A DNA stretch of 64,000 nt from Litoribacter populi (GTDB lineage: Bacteria > Bacteroidota > Bacteroidia > Cytophagales > Cyclobacteriaceae): contig NZ_VMKN01000001.1 in the NCBI RefSeq assembly GCF_007483685.1, forward strand, positions 2,220,393 through 2,284,392, written 5' to 3'. This document shows positions 57,641-64,000 of this stretch, in pieces. Positions within the stretch are counted from its first letter, which is position 1. Each line of letters starts with the position of its first letter. The notes below the pieces were generated by a model. That model made no database searches. It saw nothing but the letters and a program-made list of their open reading frames with translations, and was not told where the DNA came from. Made by a program: the position numbers and the translations under genes.

Positions 57641-58291
57641 TTAACAGCTTTTCTCTAGTCCTTCAGCTAATTCCCGGCCCCAGGTTGGGTTGAGTGTGTT
57701 TGACAGGGTGGTTTCTGATTCTTTGTCGAAGAGTTCTAAACTGGTTTTTGCCAGTCGGCAAGCTTTTTCGGGGCCTTGACCGAAAAACTGGGCCATTCCG
57801 TTTTCCATTTGAGCCATCAAGGCCATTGCTCGAGGATTGGTTTTGTCAAGCCCCATAGCTTTGCCAAAGGTCTGTAGAACGATAGGCGACAAACTTTGGC
57901 CACGGCTACCTGGATCGGCACTCAATTTGGCCATGATAACATAACCTTCCATTGCGACAATCTCGGAATTGGAAGGTGAAATATCAGCAGCTTTTTTGAC
58001 ATGTTCCATAGCCTTATCCAAAAGTGCATCTTTTTCCTTCATGCTTCCCTCTGCTCTCATTGCCATCTGGGTATAGGCCAAGGCAGTATAGTAGGGGGGA
58101 TGCCAGGCATCGGTATTCATGTTGCCGATTCTTTCGAATGCATTTGCAGCGGCTTGGTATTCAGTTTTGCTGTTTGCTGATTTCAGGTTTTCTAGCTGAG
58201 TGAGCATAGCTTTTTCATAGGCAGGATCATTTGCAAAGGCCAAGGAAACCCAAGAAATGAATAAGGCGAGTGTTAGGATTGATGTTTTCAT
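57641..58291 (-). CDS. Periplasmic TPR-like protein
   Basis: 216 residues, signal peptide ending A-F-A-N (about residue 21). The rest is helical with TPR-like pairs (A-A-N-A-F-E-R-I-G; Y-Y-T-A-L-A-Y-T-Q-M-A; D-K-T-N-P-R-A-M-A-L-M-A-Q). Two cysteines near the C-terminus, the last being the final residue. It lies 69 bp downstream of a TonB receptor on the same strand, so they may be one operon, with this protein as a periplasmic partner. Confidence 0.75.
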   Translation of the reverse strand: MKTSILTLALFISWVSLAFANDPAYEKAMLTQLENLKSANSKTEYQAAANAFERIGNMNTDAWHPPYYTALAYTQMAMRAEGSMKEKDALLDKAMEHVKKAADISPSNSEIVAMEGYVIMAKLSADPGSRGQSLSPIVLQTFGKAMGLDKTNPRAMALMAQMENGMAQFFGQGPEKACRLAKTSLELFDKESETTLSNTLNPTWGRELAEGLEKSC

Positions 58292-58329
58292 GATTTTGAT
58301 CTTTTATAGGGTTTTGGATAAATGATAAT

Positions 58330-58364
58330 GATGTCCGATGTCGGATGACCGATGTCCGTCTCAT
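58330..58364. repeat. 7-bp-period array overlapping the receptor stop codon
   Basis: GATGTCC, GATGTCG, GATGACC, GATGTCC, GTCTCAT in register. The last unit covers the stop codon of the TonB receptor (58361-58363). Confidence 0.65.
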
Positions 58365-60517
58365 AGGTTATTTAATTGATTAGCTGTTTTGTCTTTTGAA
58401 AGGGTAAGGAATATCCCAAGGAATAGAAATCTCGGAGCGCCCTGACGGATGGGCAGTGATTCAAATTGCCCCGCTTCGTTTGGTTCTTGGGTGAATTGGT
58501 GTCCGAAAATGTTATTTCTTCCCAGTACATTGGAACAGGCCAGGTGGATGATAAGGTTAGGCTTAGGAAGATAGCTCCAGCTGATACTCAGGTCTTGAAA
58601 GCTTTTAGTTTTACTGTTCATCTCCCCAGGATGGTTTAGATCCGTGAAAGTATAGCCATCGTTGAAGGAAGATGAGGTACCAAGTTGGGATTGTAATTTT
58701 GGAATGAAATGCTTGACCACCACTGAACCGTTATGCACGGGGGCAAAACCTGGTTGAACTTTAGTGCTGAAGTGGGCGAATTGTCTTCTGCTGTTTACAT
58801 AGCTATAGGTGATCCAGAAATCGGTGTTTTTGATTGTTTTCCGGTCCCTGTAAAACACATCCATGCCCCCTGCATATCCGGCACCATCTTGCCGCAGGTT
58901 TAACGCTGCCTGAGGCAAGCCCTCAAAGGTCACCAGTTGCTTATAGTCTTTGTGAAATGCTTCTGCCCGGAAAGTCCTGCCGGATTTGGAAATGAAATAG
59001 TTAAGGATGAGGTGGCTGGCCTTTGTGTTTCCCAGCTCCGGATTGATAACCCTTTGCTGCTCTAAGGGCAACTGGCTGAATGTACCTGCTGCAAAGGAAA
59101 ATTGGCCCTCATTTTCAAGTTTATAGGCCAGGGATACCCGTGGGTCCAACCAACCTTCCCCGGCCAAACTACTATAGCCTGACCTCAGTCCCCCTCTGAA
59201 AACCATTTTGCTGCTAAAGTAGTAATCCGTTTCGGTAAAAATATTGACCTGTTGGTCCAGATAGGAGCGGCTCAACCCTTCTTCTACCAAGTGCTCTACA
59301 TAGTTGTGAGTAAAGGTTTCCAGACCGTTTTTAATGGAAAACCTGTCTGAAAAGCCTTTGACTCCAACGATTTTCCCATGGATTAAACGGTTTCTTTGCT
59401 TTACATCAATAGTGTTCAGGTTAATTTTATCTGAATTGTCCGAATAAGAAATGCCACCATAATAATTCCAATCCTTTTTCCCACTCTGCCGAAAGGAGGT
59501 TTGAGCAAAGGTGTAGCGGTTGTGGATGGTAATCATTTGACCACGACCTTCCTGTCCTGGTTGAGGTTGCCAAAGCTGCATTCCTCCCGCTTCGGTGTGT
59601 AAATAGGCCTTTACCATCCCGTTTTTGCCCCACTTCCTTCTGGCTGAAACTTCCGCATCCCAACTGTAGGGGCTCCTTTCCCAGTCAAAGTTTTGTTTGA
59701 TCAGTGCCTGATAAGGGGAGAGGTCCATAAAATTTGCAGACGCAGTGAGGCTGCTCTTTTCTCCTGCAAGAGTTTGGGTATAACCCATTCCCACTGACAT
59801 CAGACTGATGTCCCCTTGGTTTCGTAAAGGAAGGTCAATGGTTTGCAAGGCTAAAGCAGATGACAAAGCCTGCCCGTATTCGGCTGAATACCCTCCAGTG
59901 GAAAAAAAGGAACCTTTGAAGAGATTGGGGTTAAATCGTGTTCGGGTAGGAACATTGTTTGCAGTGGTGCCAAACGCATTCCCTACTTTCATGCCGTCGA
60001 TGAAAATGGCCGTTTCCGAAGCATCCCCGCCACGAACAAATAGTCGACCATCATTGCCAACGGTACTTGTGCCTGGTAGGGTCTGAAATGCCCCGATGAT
60101 ATCTCCCATGGCGCTAGGTGTGGTTACAATATCCAGTGGCCTAAGAACCACAGCCTTCTTTTCATCGGAAGCTTCCATGGCACCTGCGGAAATGGTCACT
60201 GCCGTAAGTTCGTTTATGGATTCTTTAAGAATAATTGAAAATGAGGGAGCGCTTTCATTAAGGTTTATACTCAATTCTTGCGACTTGAATCCCATGGCCT
60301 GGAAGGCGAGAATCTGCAGTCCGGTTTCCTGAGTTTCGAAAGCAAACTTCCCATCTACGTCAGTGGTGGTCCCATCATAAGTCCCCTTAAGAAAAACACT
60401 CACCCCTGGCACCGTCTCCCCATATGAGGTCTTTACCATACCGGTAAGCTGTGTCTGGCCATTTGTGAAAAACGGTAGAAGTAAAAATAGAATGCTATTA
60501 AAAATCAGTGTTTTCAT
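58361..60517 (-). CDS. TonB-dependent receptor with carboxypeptidase-like N-domain
   Basis: 718 residues. Signal peptide (1-20), CarboxypepD_reg-like domain (about 22-105; G-E-T-V-P-G-V-S-V-F-L-K-G), plug (about 120-220; R-L-F-V-R-G-G-D-A-S-E-T and F-I-D-G-M-K) and a barrel. It lacks the SusC-specific insert and a SusD partner, so it is a classical TonB receptor, perhaps for a siderophore, vitamin or peptide. The C-terminus is polar (T-A-N-Q-L-N-N-L) with no terminal aromatic residue, unusual for a barrel. It has the periplasmic TPR protein downstream. Confidence 0.9.
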   Translation of the reverse strand: MKTLIFNSILFLLLPFFTNGQTQLTGMVKTSYGETVPGVSVFLKGTYDGTTTDVDGKFAFETQETGLQILAFQAMGFKSQELSINLNESAPSFSIILKESINELTAVTISAGAMEASDEKKAVVLRPLDIVTTPSAMGDIIGAFQTLPGTSTVGNDGRLFVRGGDASETAIFIDGMKVGNAFGTTANNVPTRTRFNPNLFKGSFFSTGGYSAEYGQALSSALALQTIDLPLRNQGDISLMSVGMGYTQTLAGEKSSLTASANFMDLSPYQALIKQNFDWERSPYSWDAEVSARRKWGKNGMVKAYLHTEAGGMQLWQPQPGQEGRGQMITIHNRYTFAQTSFRQSGKKDWNYYGGISYSDNSDKINLNTIDVKQRNRLIHGKIVGVKGFSDRFSIKNGLETFTHNYVEHLVEEGLSRSYLDQQVNIFTETDYYFSSKMVFRGGLRSGYSSLAGEGWLDPRVSLAYKLENEGQFSFAAGTFSQLPLEQQRVINPELGNTKASHLILNYFISKSGRTFRAEAFHKDYKQLVTFEGLPQAALNLRQDGAGYAGGMDVFYRDRKTIKNTDFWITYSYVNSRRQFAHFSTKVQPGFAPVHNGSVVVKHFIPKLQSQLGTSSSFNDGYTFTDLNHPGEMNSKTKSFQDLSISWSYLPKPNLIIHLACSNVLGRNNIFGHQFTQEPNEAGQFESLPIRQGAPRFLFLGIFLTLSKDKTANQLNNL

Positions 60518-60615
60518 GCCCTGTTTGTTTAATTCAAATTTGGAGAGAAACCGAGCAAGGAAAAATTAAAGCTGACTGAAGCGTAGGAATTGGAGGATGA
60601 AGTTTTGAATATGAA

Positions 60616-60650
60616 GTACGAAAATACGAGGTACGAAGTACGAAGTGAAA
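60616..60650. repeat. GTACGAA-type 7-bp-period array
   Basis: GTACGAA, AATACGA, one extra base, GTACGAA, GTACGAA, GTGAAAG. It shares the string GAGGTACGAAGTACGAA with the array at 37227-37242. Confidence 0.6.
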
Positions 60651-60678
60651 GGCGCGGAAGGATGAGTAAAAAAAAGTT

Positions 60679-60715
60679 GACCTAGTAGGTCTTTAGAACC
60701 TGCTAGGTCTTTTAT
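60679..60715. terminator. Bidirectional terminator downstream of the aldehyde dehydrogenase
   Basis: GACCTAG-T-AGGT (60679-60690) pairs with ACCT-G-CTAGGTC (60698-60709). A T-run follows on the plus strand and an A8 run precedes it (60668-60675), which is the T-tract for minus-strand transcripts from the TPP-enzyme/aldehyde dehydrogenase operon. Confidence 0.75.
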
Positions 60716-60788
60716 ATTTCTGTTTAAATAATAATGATTGATGAGTAGCGAATGATGCTTGCCCGCTGTGGCGGGAATGATGAAGTGG

Positions 60789-62174
60789 TTAACGTTTGAT
60801 AACCATCATTTTTAGCCTTGTCATTTCGTGCATGGAGTAGGGGATGCCGCCAAGACCCTCGCCTGAGGCGTCCCGGCCTCCGAATGGCATCCAGTCAACG
60901 CGGAAGGCTGTGTGGTCGTTGACCATGACGGCGGTGGCGTTGAGCTTTTCTACGCACTCTAAGGCGGTGTCGATATTTTTGGTGAAGACGGCAGCCTGAA
61001 AGTGGTATTCCATTTCATTGGCCAGTCGGATGGCTTCCTCTCGATCAGAATAGGAATAAATGCAGACAACTGGGCCGAAAACCTCTTCTTGGCTTAGCTG
61101 TATGTCCTGGGGTGGATTGTATACTACGGTAGGAGCATAACATGTTTCGGAAAGCTTCTTTCCTCCACAAAGGATATTTCCGCCGCTTTTTTCGGCCTCC
61201 CGAACCCATTCCTCAATTCTCTCCACCTCATCGGTAGAGATCAAAGGTCCAACCTCGGTTTCTTCGTCTAAGGGGTCACCTACTTTGAGTTGGTCAGCAA
61301 GTTCCGCCAATCTATTTGCCATATCCTCGGCGATTTCCTCATGAACAAACACTCTCTGAACTGAAACGCAAACCTGCCCAGCATGGTAAAAACCACCTTT
61401 TGACAACATAGGAAGCATTTCATCCATATCTGCATCTTTCTCCACAATTACTGGTGCCACACCACCATGTTCTAAGGCTACCCTTGTACCTGGGGCTACT
61501 TTGGTCTTTAGGTACCAGCCCACTTTGGCTGAACCAATAAAGGAAAGGTAGTTTACCCTTTCGTCAGTAACCATATATTCGGCCACCTCGTTGTCACAGA
61601 TGACGCATTGAACCCATCCCTTGGGCAATCCTGCTTCTTGGAGGATGTCCATAAAAGCGAGGCAAGATAGGGGAGTGTTGGCTGCCGGCTTGATGATTAC
61701 GGGGCATCCGGCTGCAAAAGCGGTAATGGTCTGATGCACAATGAGGTTCAGCGGATGGTTGAAAGCGGAAATGGACAGGACCACACCAATAGGTTCCCTC
61801 ATGGTGAAAGCTAGGCGGTTTGTGGATGCTTCTGTCAAGCCCATGGGGATTTGCTCCCCTTTTAGATGGGAGATTTCCTCATTGGCGATTTTGACTCCAT
61901 TGATGGCTCGGATGACTTCAACTTTAGAATCCTTATAAGGTTTGCCGCCTTCCTGGGCTGCTGTTTTGGTCAGTTCTTCGACGCGGTCTTGCATCAGAGC
62001 AGCTACCTTCTCTAGTATTGCCTTCCTTTCGAAAGCGGGAATCCATTTAGATTTATCCAAAAATAGATTATGGGCGATTTGCAAGGTTTTTTCGACTTCA
62101 TCTTTACCCACCATGGAGATTTCCGTGATTAATGATTGGTCGTATGGAGCGTAAACCTTTAATTTTTTGCTCAT
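60789..62174 (-). CDS. Aldehyde dehydrogenase family protein
   Basis: 461 residues. Catalytic C269 (H-A-G-Q-V-C-V), general base E235 (V-A-L-E-H-G-G) and N139 (A-F-N-H-P-L-N) are all present. The C-terminal signature E-E-V-F-G-P-V is intact. It resembles succinate-semialdehyde/glyceraldehyde-3-phosphate-type ALDHs of the non-phosphorylating kind. The start overlaps the stop of the TPP-enzyme gene by 4 bp, so it probably oxidises an aldehyde made or released by that enzyme. Confidence 0.92.
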   Translation of the reverse strand: MSKKLKVYAPYDQSLITEISMVGKDEVEKTLQIAHNLFLDKSKWIPAFERKAILEKVAALMQDRVEELTKTAAQEGGKPYKDSKVEVIRAINGVKIANEEISHLKGEQIPMGLTEASTNRLAFTMREPIGVVLSISAFNHPLNLIVHQTITAFAAGCPVIIKPAANTPLSCLAFMDILQEAGLPKGWVQCVICDNEVAEYMVTDERVNYLSFIGSAKVGWYLKTKVAPGTRVALEHGGVAPVIVEKDADMDEMLPMLSKGGFYHAGQVCVSVQRVFVHEEIAEDMANRLAELADQLKVGDPLDEETEVGPLISTDEVERIEEWVREAEKSGGNILCGGKKLSETCYAPTVVYNPPQDIQLSQEEVFGPVVCIYSYSDREEAIRLANEMEYHFQAAVFTKNIDTALECVEKLNATAVMVNDHTAFRVDWMPFGGRDASGEGLGGIPYSMHEMTRLKMMVIKR

Positions 62175-63811
62175 AGTTCTTTTGATTTTTCTTTAAGTTT
62201 CACATTTAGTATAGGGTGATTTAGAGAGTAGTCCACCGGTAGATCAATGATTTTTACACCGTCTATTTCCAGACACTTGTACAAAATCTCCTGAAACTCC
62301 TGGTCATTGCTTGGTCTGAACCCTTTGGCCCCATAACTTTCGGCATATTTGATAAAGTCTGGGTTTTTGTAATCCAATCCAAAATCGGCAAAACCCATGT
62401 CTTCCTGTTTCCATTTGATCATACCATATGCTTCATCATTCAGTATGATTGCGGTTAGATTTAGGTTCAAGCGTACTGCCGTTTCCAATTCCTGAGAGTT
62501 CATCATGAAGCCACCGTCTCCGCATAGGGTCACAACTTTTCTGTCCGGATAAACTATGTTGACCGCCATAGCTGAAGGAAGCCCAGCGCCCATAGATGCC
62601 AGGGCATTGTCTAATATCAATGTATTGGGTTTATGGCAGGTGTAATTTCGGGCGAACCACAGTTTGTAAATACCATTATCGAGGGTAATGATGTCTTCCG
62701 AAGCTAATTTTTCTCTCAGAATATGGATCAATCGCTGGGGAAGCATTGGGAAGCGCTCATCCTTAACATATTTGCTGAGATGTTGGTCCACTTCTTCTTT
62801 GACTTTTTTATAAAATGAAAAATCCCAAGAATCCTGTTTTTGCACTTCGTCTGACAGTTTGCGAACCGCACTTGTAATGTCACCGACCACATTGTGTTGG
62901 GGGAAGTAAACCGGGTCAACCTCTGCTGGATCGAAGTTCACATGAATGACTTTTTTGCCACCTTTTTCCATAAAGAAAGGTGGCTTTTCGATAACATCAT
63001 GTCCCACGTTGATGATAAGATCTGCTTCCTCTATTCCGGCATGAAGAAAGTCATTGCTGGACAAGGCTGCGGTGCCGAGATATTGCTCATGCCTTTCGTC
63101 GATCACACCTTTTCCCATTTGAGTGGTAAAGAAATATATGCCGGTATGATCTACGAATTCCCTTAAGGCTTCACAAGTGATTTTCCTGTTTGCTCCTGCT
63201 CCGATAAGGAGAAGGGGTTTCTTGGAGGCCTGTATCATTTCTACAGCTTTTGCAATGGCCTTATCATCTGGTTTGGGGATGATATGGCCGACCACTTCGA
63301 AAATATTCTCTTCGCACTCCTCCTGGGCTATGTCTTCCGGAAATTCAAGGTGGACCGCTCCGGGTTTTTCTTCGATTGCCAGGCGGAAAGCTTCCCGAAT
63401 ATTGGAGCTGATGACATTGGAATCCACGATCTGTTTGGTGAATTTGGTCACCGGTCCCATCATTTCAACCACATCTATAATTTGAAAGCGTGCCTGTTTA
63501 CTTTTCTTGATTGGTTTTTGACCGGTGATCATGACCATGGGCATACCTCCAAGCTGGGCATAGGCTGCTGGGGTCATCAAGTTTGTAGCTCCTGGGCCAA
63601 GTGTGGCCAGACAGACGCCAGGTTTACCCGTCAACCGCCCATATGTGGCGGCCATAAATCCCGCTCCCTGCTCGTGTCGGGTTAGGATAAGTTTGATGCT
63701 GGAGTCTTTGAGGGATTCGAGGAAATCCAGATTTTCCTCACCTGGAACGCTAAAAATATATTCAACCCCTTCGTTTTCAAGGGCTTTTACAAATAGGTCT
63801 GAGGCTTTCAT
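62171..63811 (-). CDS. Acetolactate synthase-like thiamine diphosphate enzyme
   Basis: 546 residues. Three TPP-enzyme domains: N-terminal with the activating E47 (R-H-E-Q-G-A-G-F), central, and C-terminal with the G-D-G-G-F-M-M-N cofactor motif. Closest in layout to acetolactate synthase large subunit (IlvB/AlsS), but no regulatory subunit or other ilv genes are nearby. The overlapping aldehyde dehydrogenase argues for a catabolic 2-keto acid decarboxylase or ligase role instead of valine/isoleucine synthesis. Confidence 0.85.
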   Translation of the reverse strand: MKASDLFVKALENEGVEYIFSVPGEENLDFLESLKDSSIKLILTRHEQGAGFMAATYGRLTGKPGVCLATLGPGATNLMTPAAYAQLGGMPMVMITGQKPIKKSKQARFQIIDVVEMMGPVTKFTKQIVDSNVISSNIREAFRLAIEEKPGAVHLEFPEDIAQEECEENIFEVVGHIIPKPDDKAIAKAVEMIQASKKPLLLIGAGANRKITCEALREFVDHTGIYFFTTQMGKGVIDERHEQYLGTAALSSNDFLHAGIEEADLIINVGHDVIEKPPFFMEKGGKKVIHVNFDPAEVDPVYFPQHNVVGDITSAVRKLSDEVQKQDSWDFSFYKKVKEEVDQHLSKYVKDERFPMLPQRLIHILREKLASEDIITLDNGIYKLWFARNYTCHKPNTLILDNALASMGAGLPSAMAVNIVYPDRKVVTLCGDGGFMMNSQELETAVRLNLNLTAIILNDEAYGMIKWKQEDMGFADFGLDYKNPDFIKYAESYGAKGFRPSNDQEFQEILYKCLEIDGVKIIDLPVDYSLNHPILNVKLKEKSKEL

Positions 63812-63847
63812 TTAGTGGTTTTTTTAAATTGAGGTTGACGTATGAAC

Positions 63848-63889
63848 TATGTCAGATAACGGATGACAGATGACCGATGTCTGCTGCTA
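63848..63889. repeat. 7-bp-period array upstream of the TPP-enzyme gene
   Basis: TATGTCA, GATAACG, GATGACA, GATGACC, GATGTCT, GCTGCTA in register, 37 bp upstream of the gene start at 63811, in the presumed promoter/leader. Confidence 0.6.
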
Positions 63890-64000
63890 TCCGCTTGCAC
63901 TGGATGGCAGATATATGTATAAGTGATTTGGAAGGTGAAATGATTTGGGAAATGTAAGAAACCTGTTTGGTTTAAATCAATTTTTACGAAAATACTAGGT

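Overview
The window reads as chromosomal DNA of an aerobic or facultative member of the Bacteroidota, most likely order Cytophagales and close to the Cyclobacteriaceae. This rests on gene families and promoter style, not on a marker gene: there is a SusC/SusD polysaccharide locus, transmembrane propeller regulators with a LuxR-type HTH, a ResB-CcsA fusion for cytochrome c, LytTR/LytS signalling, and promoters with the Bacteroidetes TAnnTTTG -7 element instead of a sigma70 -10 box. No rRNA, tRNA or CRISPR array was found.

Layout. (1) 1-8.2 kb: a partial DUF6933-like gene, a short-chain dehydrogenase, heme A synthase, a complete molybdenum cofactor operon on the minus strand (moaA-moeA-moaD-moeB/rhodanese-moaE-moaCB), and pcm. 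(2) 8.4-14 kb: yceI-porin, yceI-Crp/Fnr regulator, a USP-like protein, an NrdG-type radical SAM activase, and a DUF4440 lipoprotein. (3) 14.2-22.5 kb: nitrite ammonification, nrfH-nrfA-porin-ccsBA, with a divergent hemerythrin-like protein and an Rrf2 regulator, then a frameshifted yehS. (4) 22.6-33 kb: a laminarin-type polysaccharide locus with a divergent membrane-bound regulator, SusC, SusD, a surface glycan-binding lipoprotein and a GH16 glucanase. (5) 33-44.1 kb: two small envelope proteins, a hybrid kinase, a response regulator-HEAT-glycosyltransferase operon, and a very large AsmA-like protein with a long internal duplication. (6) 44.1-54.2 kb: XdhC-MobA fusion plus cysteine desulfurase, a PRISE reductase/HxlR/F420-reductase-like cluster with a decayed PRISE copy, TauE and VTT membrane proteins. 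(7) 54.2-64 kb: LytTR/LytS pair, an intact-looking IS3-family element, a TPR protein, a TonB receptor, and an acetolactate synthase-like/aldehyde dehydrogenase pair.

How it fits together. Regions 1-3 look like one low-oxygen/nitrogen-oxide module: NrfHA reduces nitrite, CcsBA attaches its hemes, Moco genes could serve a nitrate reductase elsewhere, and the Crp/Fnr regulator is a good candidate controller. Fnr-type boxes (TGAY-N4-RTCA) lie at class I or class II spacing from TAnnTTTG elements in front of yceI, the USP-like gene and nrfH, and possibly cox15 and moaA.

The least expected signal is intergenic. Three gaps (about 14.1, 48.6 and 53.3 kb) hold degenerate tandem arrays with an exact 11-bp period, and at least six gaps hold arrays with a 7-bp period (GATGNNN or GTACGAA type). 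The IS3 element sits inside one 7-bp array, and removing it with one target duplication restores the 7-bp register. I do not know a described function for these arrays.
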